Assembly (NCBI GenBank): GCA_036362985.1
Contig: JAYGXS010000009.1
Location: 19,210,634-19,274,633, forward strand
Source: Ligula intestinalis
Lineage: Eukaryota; Platyhelminthes; Cestoda; Diphyllobothriidea; Diphyllobothriidae
Length of the DNA: 64,000 bases
Direction: 5' to 3'
Shown here: one piece after another, positions 25,301 to 31,990 of the stretch
How positions within the stretch are numbered: the first letter of the stretch is position 1
Layout of the letters: each line of letters begins with the position of its first letter
Notes under the pieces: generated by a model
Database searches by the model: none
What the model was told of the DNA's origin: nothing
What the model saw: only the letters and a program-made list of their open reading frames with translations
Program-made: the position numbers and the translations under genes

Positions 25301-28300
25301 GCAGCCAATCTTAATGTGGCATTTGGTGGCAAACAGTACCCTTATCTAATAAAACTTATTCCAGCGGTTGCCCCTCCTTCTAACTATCCTTCTATAGTCC
25401 ATAATAATGTTCCATTGGCAGTGGCAAGACCCTTATAGTTTGCGTTATCACGAATCTCTTCCTTTCAGGCAACTGAAACATAGAACTGCCTAATGAGCGC
25501 TGGCGTTCTTAAGGCACACCTCTCGTGTCTTGTTTCGATGGATAAGAAACAATCTACAAGGGCATTACTGAGTGCAGACGGCCGATGTTGAATCGCCCAG
25601 GGTGTGTAGTCACAGTTGTGATTCTTTAAACTCCTCACACAGCCTCTTTCCCCTCCCTTTATCAGTAGTGTGACTACAGTGAGGCTTTGGAAATCTCGAA
25701 TTTTAAGATGGTTCCCGTTGGATCTTCTTATTAGCAGCTGTCAGGTCTTTTTTCTGCTTTACACCGCGGCGCCCAATGGTTGCGGGATTGGCTGTTGGAT
25801 TAACCAGAAAGTTGCAGTGTGGATCCGGAATCTGGCGTCCCGGGGGTGTCTCCCTAAGAATCTGTTGGGTTCGAATGCAAATTTTGCTGTCTTCGCTTCC
25901 TCTTATTACTATTGCGTCTTCTTCTTAGAGTTTATTCATAATCACATGAAATCCATCTATGCATGTCACTCACACAGGAACTGAGCCCTCAGGGTGCAAG
26001 GGCTCGGATCTCACCGGCGTGAGTGTTATACTGGCTACGTTAAGAAGGAAGTCTCCTAAACTGGCCGCGTAATCGATGCGTTGGGCCAACACGGGGGCCA
26101 GAGATCAGGATACGGTAGACGTTACTCGGGTTGCGGCACGCCAATTCCCAATACTAAAGATGGAAGGAGTGGTGACAAGCACAGAGGCGGCTTCGGCCTT
26201 GCCAGTTACCTGCGCCCAGTCCCACCCCCCGGTTTTCTTGGTTTCGTCTTGAACCCGATCACAGACGGGTGAGGGACGAGAGGGTGTGCTGTAGATACAG
26301 CGAAAGTCCATGTCACTGCCCCCACAGCATCCGCCTTTTGTGGGTCATTCTGCCTCCTCCGTATCCTTCCTCTTCTTCTTTTTCGTCCTCTATCTTCGCC
26401 GTTTCTTCTTTTTCTTCCTCCTCCTCCGCTACATTCTTCCTCCGGTTCTTCTTCTACTTCTCTTCTTGCTCACCTTCTCTTCTGCTTCGGCGGTAGTGAC
26501 TTCACTTACATAATTACTGGCTGTGTTAACAGCGCATGCGTGTTTCGCTGATACAATGCGCTGACTGACGCAGCTACGATGGAGTTTGGCTCAGCATTCC
26601 TCGCCTGTTTTTATTGCATACGAACCCCAGATCCCATGCTATTTGTTTCAATTTCTGGCGCACGATTCAGGAGATGAGGGCGACAGTTGGTTGACCCGGA
26701 AATGGGGAATGCGAATACGCGTTTAATTCCGGAAGTCAGCTCCCACTTGAATTTGTTGTGCTAGTAGAATGCCAGTCTGACTGTCTTCTCTTCCTCTATC
26801 TCTCGTCATTTGGACCCGTTGGTCCCACTGAATTGCCAATAATGACTTTATCGACTTACTTACCATGCGCATGTAATAGCTAAGCTCACAGACATGCGTA
26901 TTGAGCAGACCTTTTGTCACTGCATGACGCAGCTGCGAGGGCTTCGGCTCAATCCGGGGCCCCCTCTCTCTTTCATGTGCATTAACTCCGGTTTCCAGGC
27001 TGTCTTGTCGATTTTCTGGGGGGAAATTTATTGCGCGAACTGCAATGAAATCGTTCGCATAACGAACCTTGGCAAAAGTGACTTGTAAGGCCCCTCTGAA
27101 TATCTATCCCCCCGCCCAACTGCTTAACGTATTTTATGATAAAACACTTATTTCTTGACTAGTGATCTTAAATGAATGTGTAATTGTGGTGGAAGTGATC
27201 AAAAAATATTAAATTAAATAAGATTATGTTTGTTTCAATATGGTAAAATAGATTAATATTCCATCAATATGAGCTACTCTTGCGCAGGATAGGGACGCCA
27301 ATTGAGGGAAATTCGACCTTATGTAGGCGGAATTTAACGAAAATGGAAATTCGACCACCTATTGATGGAATTTAACGAAAAAATGGAAAGTCGGGTTACT
27401 TAAAAGTTTAAAGTAGTGTTTTTATTAAAGTCGATAGGATTTTGGGGGCCTCTAATGTCGGTCCTGCTCAAACCTTTTTATAGGCAGATACAAAACAAAA
27501 ACAAAGGAGACCGGAATAGCCATTTCTGGCGTATTAGCCGTCGTCAGGCAGTCATACCCAGCCCCAAATGGTTCTCCACTCGAAACGGCAAGACAACGAA
27601 CTCTCGAATCAATGGTTCGAGTATTAGACGCCGATCCAAAAGGTTGCGAATTCGAGCGTCGGGCGGTGCACCACTTGGGACTGGCTATGACTGGCTGACG
27701 ACGGCTAATAAGCCAGAAATGGCCATTCCAGTCGCTCTTGCCTACACTACCAGCTACTACGGCTGTCAAGGCCTGAGAAATGAAGCACACGGCAAAGGCA
27801 GTCTACTGAATTCCGGTAGCTTTCGGTAAACGTTCGTCAATGAATTTCAAAGTTTTGTGTCTTCCTGTTAACAGTTTGTTAATTGACGCGGCTATCCCAC
27901 AGTGGCTAATAGATATCAGTCTAAATACTTACATTCATTTCCGAACCGAGTCTGAGGTCTTCCTCGTAAGCTTTACTGCAAGCTAGCACGATTCAAAGGA
28001 CGTAGTGTCTAACACTTTTTAGGGCCTCGTGAGCACCCGGCATTTATTACGTTTTTGTCACCGCTCCGGCAATGGTCCTCTGAGCCGCTGGTTTCTGTCG
28101 GTGGCAGTCCTCTGCAGAAATAAACAAAGACAGCGCTCTAGGCGTTTGAAAAGAATTCAAATGAACCCATGGTACGCCCGCACGCAGGCTCTCACGCACA
28201 CTGTGTTTTCCCGCCGAAAAAAAGTTCACCTTACCGCTCTACTCCTGAAGTTCCCAGTTTGATCCATCTTTTTTGTGTGCTCAACGCAAACACAGAGAAA

Positions 28301-30092
28301 GAGAGTCATTCCTGTCTGTGGCATCAATACCCCTTTCATCTACGCTCCGCCCATTACAGTGATGGTCCACCCTTCTATGTCTCCATTCTTTCTTTAGCTC
28401 AAACAGCAGACTAAATTCTGTCTTTTTTCTCTTTATCTGGGGCCTACTGTTGTTCTTCTCGTCATTTCTCTCTGTGCTGTTTTGCTTCAGATGTAGTTCG
28501 TCATTTGACTTCATGTAGTGGAAGCCTTTCGTTCTAAAAAGAGAGGGCCTGTTCTATCAGTTCTATCACCACCACACCCCACCCGGCTCGTCATGCGAAC
28601 CGATTCCATTGGGCGTTGTTCGTAACTAAATAGATTTATCGCAGGGGGTTAAGTGAGTTAAACCCAGCAACTCTGGCCTTCAGACCATGGTTACTAAGTG
28701 CAGAAGAGAAGTCGGTAAAGGCCAGAGTAGGAGGAAGAGTATATTGTGTACACAAGCCAAAGGTTTGAATAGATTGACAGCTGTTTGACTTGAACAGCAT
28801 ACAACCAGCCAGGAGCGTCAGTCGAGTCCAAGTGCGGTTTTAGCAGCACGCATGCGAGCAACAGCGAAAACGGGCATTTTCTGGTTGCCTCAAAGGTTGT
28901 TGGCCGGACAGACTGCATCGATCAAGGCGTGCATCCGTCCTATTTGCCGTCGGGAGAGGCCAGCCTTTGCAGATCTGTGATTGGCTGTTGCAGAGGCCGC
29001 AGCCAGTGCAGACGTACGCGTTACCAGCAGTGAGCCTTGGGACATGCTGGCTTATGTAGAGTGAGTCACCACAGATTCATCACGGCAGTAAGACGGAGAG
29101 CTTAATGTGGTGGTCAGCCCTGCGCCGACGTCCTTGTTTTTGTAGGCTTGTTGTGCATGTCGTCGTCCCTGCCAAACTAAAGTCTCGCACGACGCGCTAG
29201 AGAAGCACGGGGACCTGTACAGTAGTGCTCTTTGGGGATACACGCCCTGGCCGTGGCTTAGCACACCTAGGTGCAGGCTCGCGTCGCCCCCACTGACCTG
29301 AACCCGATCCCGCCTCTGGTCTTCTTGACTATGTCTTCAGATCAGTTTCAGGTGGGTGAGGAAGGAAGGAATGAGAAAGTGCAGTAGATGTAGCGCAGGT
29401 TACCGTTCCTGTTTTCGACGACAGTGACTTAGTACAACAGACTCCACTCGATGTTTTACTCAAGCCTACTGGTCAGAATCTGATCACCGTCGTTTTCCTC
29501 AGCACTTCCACTTAAAAGACAACCACGAGGATGGTACTTACGGCGCATCCGTAAAGCCGATTCACCCAGCAACAGGAGCTTATCGAATCAAATACAAGTA
29601 AGTGTAGCGTCCACTGGTTGGCGTCTTAGGCTTCTGATGAAGAGGTCGCGAGCTCGAGGCTCGGGTAAGGCTCCACTGCGGCCTGGATTTGACTGGCTGC
29701 TGACTACTTATGCGCCAAAAATGGCAATTCCTTGTCTCTGCCGGCAATACTATTTGCTTGAAGCTTCTCTGTTGTACAGCTCCCTTCTCCGCTGCTCTCG
29801 ACCCCATCTGGCTGTTTTTAATCCACCCCGCACCCTGTTTCTCTGCACGCAGACTATTTTACGCCGGCTGGCTGCAGCCACGCCCGGTCTCACCTCTCTG
29901 GTCATCGCTCACCGACTCAGCACCATCGTGGACTCTGACGTCATTCTGGTGCTGCACAATGGACGCATCGCGGAGCGTGGTGATCACCAGTCCCTCCTCT
30001 CCACCCCGGGCTCCTACTACGGCCAGCTATGGCGCCAGCAGCTCACCGGCAATGTCGACGGGCAGGCTACTGAGAGTGGCCAGCAATGCTGA
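7210..30092 (+). CDS. ABCB7: ABCB7/Atm1-type mitochondrial ABC half-transporter, 3' seven exons (gene overview)
   Basis: Seven coding segments (7210-7386, 11855-12229, 13954-14082, 15484-15660, 17553-17696, 23555-23686, 29853-30092) each have an AG acceptor, all but the last have a GT donor, and all are in phase 0. Together they read as 457 uninterrupted residues ending at TGA. The order is membrane helices, A-loop region, Walker A (GGSGSGKST), signature (LSGGEKQR), Walker B ([12 protein letters not shown]) and switch histidine (IAHRLST), which is the standard ABC plan. The stretch [13 protein letters not shown] with EMNRAD and NYETVK followed by YFGNE favours ABCB7/Atm1 over ABCB6. Family role: export from the mitochondrial matrix of a sulfur-containing, glutathione-linked compound needed for cytosolic iron-sulfur protein assembly. 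The first roughly 300 residues, including the targeting peptide, were not found. Introns of 1.4-6.2 kb are full of retroelements. Confidence 0.93.
8020..8560 (+). mobile_element. Penelope-like element fragment, GIY-YIG endonuclease (degraded)
   Basis: Plus-strand frame 8020-8397 reads [53 protein letters not shown] and IGKSASTR. This is the linker plus GIY-YIG domain typical of the element group (YK-x-PC-x-x-C-x-x-x-YCGQTG). The protein is shifted and interrupted after RTPIRRKE, but related wording continues to about 8560. It lies in an ABCB7 intron in the sense orientation. Confidence 0.75.
8561..9600. other. ABCB7 intron, no gene
   Basis: AT-rich sequence without recognisable coding content. 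Around 8690-8790 it weakly resembles the repeat-C family (CTCAAAGAAC-TTTCC-TCAAAT order). Confidence 0.45.
9640..9790. repeat. Interspersed repeat C, copy 1
   Basis: Shares ACATTTCTTGGGATGCCTGC and then CTTCCAGTTTA with 21300-21420 and 43290-43372. On the minus strand all three keep the short reading GRHPKKC-x-x-x-ER, which may be a decayed coding segment. Confidence 0.65.
10028..10775. repeat. 335-bp tandem repeat, 2.2 copies
   Basis: Unit starts TTGACGTTGTAA at 10028, 10363 and 10699, giving periods of 335 and 336 bp. Units share GCCCAGACACGTGTT, GGTTGATATACCGG and GATCGCGGTATATATCAGT at the same offsets. The third unit is cut off after about 75 bases. Copies differ by scattered substitutions. 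It lies in an ABCB7 intron and resembles a small satellite or a tandemly duplicated transposon end. Confidence 0.85.
10979..11143 (-). mobile_element. tRNA-derived SINE, left member of an inverted pair
   Basis: On the minus strand, CTCGTGGCTCAATGGTTAGT is an A box, a diverged B box follows (about 11098-11078), and then the body GACTGGCTGATGACGGCTAA and GAAATGGCCATTCCAG. The same body recurs in the copy at 11229-11399 in opposite orientation. Confidence 0.75.
11229..11399 (+). mobile_element. tRNA-derived SINE, right member of an inverted pair
   Basis: A box CTCGTGGCTAAATAGTTAGG, B box GGTTGCGGATTCGAGTCTC (11275-11293), then GCACCACTTGGG-TTGG and the tail ending TTGTCTCTGTTGGCAAAACT. The central 85 bases between the two SINEs are themselves partly inverted-complementary (GTTGTC...GACAAC), so the locus could form a long hairpin. 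Confidence 0.78.
11480..11510 (+). ncRNA. Hammerhead-ribozyme-like motif
   Basis: CTGAAGA (11480-11486) fits the hammerhead core CUGANGA. It is followed by a perfect 6-bp helix-II candidate AACTCG/CGAGTT closed by TGTA, and then GAAA at 11506-11509. AATAAA follows 10 bases later. Such motifs are known from Penelope-like pseudo-LTRs. Helices I and III are not obvious, so activity is doubtful. Confidence 0.5.
11530..11660. repeat. Interspersed repeat C, diverged copy
   Basis: Contains the repeat-C elements TTCGG-ATATCAAGG-AAATTTA and AAGAATGTGCAAAG in the family order, but lacks the ACATTTCTTGGGATGCC block. Confidence 0.4.
11855..12229 (+). CDS. ABCB7: ABCB7 exon b: last transmembrane helices with an alanine-rich insertion
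   Basis: The largest exon, 125 codons, starts YFGNEDHE directly after the acceptor tttaacag and ends at a gtttgc donor. It carries two membrane helices ([20 protein letters not shown] and the [17 protein letters not shown] region) and the loop [13 protein letters not shown]. Between the helices lies an alanine/serine-rich stretch ([16 protein letters not shown], about 16 residues) that is longer than the short loop usual in ABCB7 proteins. The local DNA is GC-rich there. The intron after this exon opens into a 360-bp trinucleotide-like tract. Confidence 0.93.
12244..12605. repeat. Imperfect (CTA/ACT)n trinucleotide tract
   Basis: About 360 bases made almost wholly of ACT/CTA/CTT triplets, beginning just after the donor of ABCB7 exon b. 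It creates long spurious Leu/Ile open frames that are not genes. Confidence 0.9.
12606..13104. other. ABCB7 intron, no gene
   Basis: AT-rich unique-looking sequence. Nothing recognised. Confidence 0.5.
13105..13425. repeat. Interspersed repeat B, copy 1 (most diverged)
   Basis: Shares the order CCGCCCAACT-CTTACGTA, TAATTCTTGG-TAG-TAGTG, GATAAAAA-ATTAAAT and GGAATTTAACGAAAA-like blocks with 27085-27455 and 52825-53195. Confidence 0.6.
13954..14082 (+). CDS. ABCB7: ABCB7 exon c: linker and start of nucleotide-binding domain
   Basis: Forty-three codons between acceptor ccgacag and donor gtaaac. It encodes the linker ([16 protein letters not shown]) and the first beta strand of the ATPase domain ([10 protein letters not shown]), where the tyrosine occupies the A-loop position that stacks on ATP adenine. 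It ends NLSFK, continuing as [11 protein letters not shown] in the next exon. Phase is 0 at both ends. Confidence 0.9.
14518..15058 (+). mobile_element. Penelope-like element fragment, GIY-YIG endonuclease
   Basis: Plus-strand frame: [57 protein letters not shown] and [14 protein letters not shown], then [19 protein letters not shown]. After one TAA (14926-14928) the same frame continues [20 protein letters not shown] and AYLALSEQ to TGA at about 15058. The pattern C-x-C-x-x-x-x-YVGETG-x-R-x-x-TR-x-HE is the GIY-YIG module of Penelope-like elements. The upstream RT is missing. It sits in an ABCB7 intron, sense orientation. Confidence 0.85.
15190..15325 (+). mobile_element. tRNA-derived SINE, partial
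   Basis: B-box-like GGTCGCGAGTTCGAGCCTC (15213-15231), then GGGGCACTTCCTGGGACTGG and AGAAATGGCCATTC, the same body as the SINE at 11229-11399 and 27588-27760. Confidence 0.65.
15484..15660 (+). CDS. ABCB7: ABCB7 exon d: Walker A and Q-loop
   Basis: Fifty-nine codons. Walker A is [11 protein letters not shown], with all P-loop residues intact, followed by [10 protein letters not shown]. The exon ends AVIPQ, so the glutamine of the Q-loop is the last codon before the gtaggt donor. Acceptor is ctcatag. This is a typical ABC transporter exon, and nothing in it suggests loss of function. Confidence 0.95.
16080..17405 (+). mobile_element. RTE-type LINE 3' end with long 3' flank (family RTE-B), copy 1
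   Basis: Plus strand 16100-16600 carries decayed C-terminal RTE wording (LRWFGH-like region, [26 protein letters not shown]) followed by about 800 bases of non-coding sequence. The whole block recurs inverted at 33590-34790, and its coding part recurs at 44440-44990. Several stops and shifts break the protein. Confidence 0.7.
17553..17696 (+). CDS. ABCB7: ABCB7 exon e: helical subdomain of the ATPase
   Basis: Forty-eight codons, beginning [17 protein letters not shown], which follows PQ in nearly all ABCB half-transporters, and ending MPLGYQTP before a gtaagt donor. The next exon starts [11 protein letters not shown], which restores the usual wording. Acceptor is cccttcag. Confidence 0.93.
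17870..17985 (+). repeat. Interspersed repeat D, copy 1
   Basis: Reads TTTATTACTGCACAGAATTT and then GGCAGTGGCCACTGACGAAG; matches 31855-31990 (same strand). Sequences at 30490-30600 and inverted at 37260-37350 share its TTTATTGTGTACA-AGCCGGAGTTGC start. Confidence 0.5.
18035..18090 (-). ncRNA. Degenerate hammerhead-like motif in a Penelope-type 3' region
   Basis: Minus strand: CTGACGA (18080-18074), a weak helix II, GAGA in place of GAAA, then GTTCAGACCAATAAAA. The same tail wording occurs at 43990 and 22505. It lies about 270 bases downstream of the minus-strand GIY-YIG frame at 18352-18700, as expected for that element's pseudo-LTR. Confidence 0.4.
18352..18710 (-). mobile_element. Penelope-like element fragment, GIY-YIG endonuclease
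   Basis: Minus-strand frame: [51 protein letters not shown] and [20 protein letters not shown]. This is the endonuclease with the VVYRIPC...[16 protein letters not shown] signature and the C-terminal helix ending in PAYVAVR. It is antisense to ABCB7. The RT portion is absent. Confidence 0.85.
18711..21224. other. ABCB7 intron, repeats without clear identity
   Basis: Blocks near 18995-19075 and 20185-20275 resemble each other (GCGAAGTTGCATGAC-TTG and GCGCAGTTGCATGAACTTG starts). No protein family was recognised, including in the 166-codon minus frame at 19744-20244. Confidence 0.4.
21225..21440. repeat. Interspersed repeat C, copy 2 (fullest)
   Basis: Has CAAGGAAAGTCGTCCTTTGG, GAGGAAATTTATTC, then AACAATAAATTTCTTAA and ACATTTCTTGGGATGCCTGC. 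The outline matches 43245-43375 and 9640-9790. Confidence 0.65.
21440..21600 (+). mobile_element. tRNA-derived SINE, diverged
   Basis: B-box-like CAGGTCGTGAGTTCGAGCC, then AATGAGCCGGAAATAACCAT and TGGTCTTTGTTTAAAACC, in the same order as the better SINE copies. The A-box part is weak. Confidence 0.55.
21601..23554. other. ABCB7 intron, no gene; one Penelope-type tail near 22500
   Basis: At 22540-22490 on the minus strand CCGAAAGGTCTGGCCAATAA resembles the hammerhead/polyadenylation tails at 18.04 and 43.99 kb, but the CUGANGA box is lost. Nothing else recognised. Confidence 0.4.
23555..23686 (+). CDS. ABCB7: ABCB7 exon f: ABC signature, Walker B and D-loop
   Basis: Forty-four codons. The signature [14 protein letters not shown], Walker B ILVYDEA with catalytic glutamate, and D-loop SSLD are all intact. 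Acceptor is tttttag-type and donor is gtgagt. It is isolated by introns of about 5.9 kb and 6.2 kb filled with repeats. Confidence 0.95.
23832..24106. repeat. Direct repeat pair, member 1 (about 270 bp)
   Basis: From TGTGTGAACGGCGC and TACGGGTTTGTCATTGTTC through GACCTTGACTAAGCTGAGGT to GGAGCGTCTGTTA. The member at 24678-24935 repeats this order with moderate divergence, about 850 bp downstream. Confidence 0.6.
24115..24330 (+). repeat. Interspersed repeat A, collinear copy
   Basis: GGACCTCAATCCCGGCGGCG, AGCAGCATGGTCGGAAGGGG, CTGCTCCATCATCAAAAAC, then GCAGACCTTGGCCGCCGCGA and CGCGTCTGCTGTGGTTCCC. It lies between the two members of the 270-bp direct repeat. Collinear with 30640-30810. Confidence 0.7.
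24678..24935. repeat. Direct repeat pair, member 2
   Basis: See 23832-24106. The block TGGCCGATGCGCGTAGGATG is near-identical between the members. Confidence 0.6.
25132..25168 (-). ncRNA. Hammerhead-ribozyme-like motif
   Basis: Minus strand: CTGAAGA (25168-25162), helix-II candidate GAATT/AATTC around an 8-base loop, GAAA (25142-25139), then T and GTC (25137-25135), the usual cleavage triplet. GAAA-N-GUC spacing is that of minimal hammerheads with almost no helix III. Helix I is not evident. Confidence 0.5.
26030..26300. repeat. Diverged copy of the RTE-B 3' flank repeat
   Basis: Shares TGCG-TGGGCCAACACGGGGG, CAGG-TACG, GTTACTCGGGTTGC and GGGTGAGGGA-GAG with 17130-17310 and the inverse of 33700-33900. 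Confidence 0.5.
26345..26500. repeat. (TTC/CTC)n pyrimidine tract
   Basis: About 150 bases of near-pure pyrimidine triplets on the plus strand. Low-complexity; spurious frames only. Confidence 0.85.
27085..27455. repeat. Interspersed repeat B, copy 2
   Basis: Starts TAAGGCCCCTCTGAATAT and CCCCCCGCCCAACTG and ends with GATAGGATTTTGGGGGCCTCT. Near-collinear with 52825-53195 over about 370 bases. Confidence 0.8.
27485..27580 (-). mobile_element. tRNA-derived SINE, left (truncated) member of inverted pair
   Basis: Reverse of the SINE body: GCCATTTCTGGC-TATTAGCC, then GTCGTCAGGCAGTCATACCC. Its tRNA head is missing, and it abuts the plus-strand copy at 27588. Confidence 0.7.
27588..27760 (+). mobile_element. 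tRNA-derived SINE, right member of inverted pair
   Basis: B box GGTTGCGAATTCGAGCGTC (27642-27660), GGTGCACCACTTGGGACTGG, then GACTGGCTGACGACGGCTAA and AGAAATGGCCATTCCAGTCG. This is the best-preserved body of the family in the window. Confidence 0.8.
27861..29590. other. ABCB7 intron, no gene
   Basis: No recognisable coding content. 29300-29400 has the GTGGGTGAGG-GAGAAAGTGCAGTAGATG wording of the RTE-B 3' flank repeat. Confidence 0.4.
29590..29757 (+). mobile_element. tRNA-derived SINE
   Basis: B-box-like AGGTCGCGAGCTCGAGGCTC (29643-29662), body with GACTGGCTGCTGACTACTTA and AAAATGGCAATTCC, ending TTGTCTCTGCCGGCAATACT. It lies 95 bases upstream of the last ABCB7 exon. Confidence 0.7.
29853..30092 (+). 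CDS. ABCB7: ABCB7 exon g: switch histidine, C-terminus and stop
   Basis: Eighty codons including TGA at 30090-30092. It starts [12 protein letters not shown], carries the H-loop [13 protein letters not shown] and [10 protein letters not shown], and ends with the short tail ESGQQC. Acceptor is ctctgcacgcag. A cysteine-bearing short C-tail is common in ABCB7, though this one has a single Cys. No clear AATAAA signal was found in the following 300 bases. A tRNA-type SINE lies just upstream in the intron (29590-29757). Confidence 0.93.
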   Translation, partial: TILRRLAAATPGLTSLVIAHRLSTIVDSDVILVLHNGRIAERGDHQSLLSTPGSYYGQLWRQQLTGNVDGQATESGQQC

Positions 30093-30480
30093 CTGCTCTG
30101 ACGGAGCCCGCTCCCCGCCCCCACCACAAACGTCAAAACAGGGGGGCTCCGTGGCTTGTTTCTGCGCCGTGCGAGTGTAAAGGGCTGTGGCAAAACACAG
30201 ATTTAGTGAGCAATCAACCACCCGCCCCGCCGGCATTGGAGACTTGATCTCTCGCCTTTTTGTCGTCCCCCACCCCCTGCCCCGTGTCCTTTGTATAACG
30301 TGACTGACGACCGTGTATGGCTGCACCCCCGCTCTTCTTTAGATTTTATTCAAAAAATTGCTAACTTTGCCCTTTTTAACTTGAATTGTGTCGTTGATGA
30401 GATCCAGTCCTATGAACTGTGGATGATAGTTCATTTGAAACCGTGACTTCTGTGTTGTCACCGTCGAATTAGGCCCTTTA
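30093..30480. other. ABCB7 3' untranslated region, extent unknown
   Basis: C-rich at first, then AT-rich (GATTTTATTCAAAAAATTGC). No AATAAA or ATTAAA was found, so the end of the transcript cannot be placed. Confidence 0.45.
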
Positions 30481-30489
30481 GAATCCACC

Positions 30490-30600
30490 CGCAGGAGCGT
30501 TTATTGTGTACAAGGCCGGAGTTGCTTTCTCGAGTGACAGTTGCAGCTGGCTGATCTCCAGCACGCTGAATGTCCCCGACTCGGGCAGAGCCCGGCAATG
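30490..30600 (+). repeat. Interspersed repeat D, copy 2
   Basis: GTTTATTGTGTACAAGGCCG, GAGTTGCTTTCTCGA and CTGATCTCCAGCACGCTGAA. An inverted, close copy lies at 37260-37350. Confidence 0.65.
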
Positions 30601-30639
30601 GCAGGCAGGCAAGTAGCCGTTGATGGATCCGGAACTCCG

Positions 30640-30810
30640 CCGGTTGGGCCTCAATCCCGGCGGCGAGGAGGAGAAGTTGGAGCAGCATAGTCAAGAGTGG
30701 CTGGAGATGAGAAGAGATGGATCCACCATAGGGAGGTTTGGTGTAGCAGACCTTGGCCGCCCTGAGGGCGGGTGGGAACGCGGTCGAAGACGCGTCTGCT
30801 GTGGTTCCCC
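30640..30810 (+). repeat. Interspersed repeat A, collinear copy
   Basis: GGGCCTCAATCCCGGCGGCG then GCAGACCTTGGCCGCCCTGA and GACGCGTCTGCTGTGGTTCC, collinear with 24115-24330 but lacking the middle CTCCATCATC block. Confidence 0.7.
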
Positions 30811-31229
30811 AGAGCCCGGCAATGGGACGGACTGGTGGTGTCCTTGCAGTCCTTGTTAAAACTCACTGTCTGACAGTGGCTTATAAGTGATTTTCAGGCG
30901 TGTTAGCTTGTGGCATGATTGAGCGCGTTGGGATGAGGTCACCTATTGCGTGAGGCGCCTGAGTGGCCCTTGAGGAACTGCGACCAGATGGTCACGCGCG
31001 TGGAATCGCGTGCATCTGTGTCCTGTCCAGTAGTTAAGGTCGTCGCGTGTTGACAATCATCGCGAAGACGTTGACAAGGGAATCATTGTGGCAGTCGGTC
31101 ACAGGCTCGATGCATCAGGAAGGCTGGCATGCGGTTAGGCTATACTCCTAACAAGTTCGACCATCAATTTCGAGTATGTCCACCATATGCCCAAGAGCTG
31201 GGATGGTGGCCGTGTTTGTGTGTGTGTGT

Positions 31230-31590
31230 CGTAGCCCTTGTTGGATCAGGAGTCCCCCCGGAATCCAAACTGGTTATAGTTGGAAGACAGAGAAAAACCG
31301 ATACCTCGACCGGTTTTAGCCAAAGGTCCACGGGGTTGGATTTGCGTGCCTGGCCGGGAACTGTAGGCGAACGAATGCTGACAGTCATGCGGAGAAACGC
31401 CGCAGTCGGAACAGCTATCAGGTGTGGACGGGTAGTCGGAGCAGCGTGGTCGGGAGTGGCTGCTCCGTCATCAAAAACACAGATGAAGAGGAGGGGATGG
31501 TTGATCCAACGTAGGGAGATTGGTGTAGCAGATCTTGGCCGCGGTAAGACAGGTGTGAAGGCGATGAAGACGCGTTTGTTGTGGATGGTG
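31230..31590 (+). repeat. Interspersed repeat A, copy with an internal insertion
   Basis: CCTTGTTGGATCAGGAG and, after about 150 unrelated bases, GTGGTCGGGAGTGGCTGCTC, CGTCATCAAAAACACAGATG and GTAGCAGATCTTGGCCGCGG. Confidence 0.55.
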
Positions 31591-31854
31591 ACTGTAGTCA
31601 GGTATAGTGAATGCAGACAAGCAACCGTCTACCACTATAAACCCTCAGGAATCATGTGCAGGCCGCTTTCTCTAATGCAGACCTGAACCTAAGTCCTAAG
31701 GGACAGTGGCCTTTTGAGCTGGTACTCCTGTACTGCCTACCCTCCCTCACCTTCGGCAGGTGTCCATGAAGAATTGTAGCGGTATATGTCGTGGTTTTAC
31801 TTGGATCACAACAATCATCAGGCGAAATCCCGGGTGGAAGTGAAAATGCAGATG

Positions 31855-31990
31855 TTACCGGAAGGAGTGATTTATTGTGTGCAGAATTCCTAATTGCTGT
31901 CTCAGGTAGCAGTGGTCGCTGGCGAAACCAGGGCTCGTTTTGACGGCGTCCAGCCAGGCCTGAGAGAGTGAGACAGCGATGGCAGCTGCC
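31855..31990 (+). repeat. Interspersed repeat D, copy 3
   Basis: GATTTATTGTGTGCAGAATT then AGGTAGCAGTGGTCGCTGGC and GAAACCAGGGCTCG; matches 17870-17985. Confidence 0.5.

Noticed and set aside
26920..26960. Possible second 2A-like motif (LRLNPGP)
   Set aside because: Lacks the D/G-V/I-E-x part and any following ORF; probably chance or a long-decayed element.
31129..31686. 185-codon plus frame
   Set aside because: Covers a repeat-A copy with an insertion; other copies do not keep the frame.
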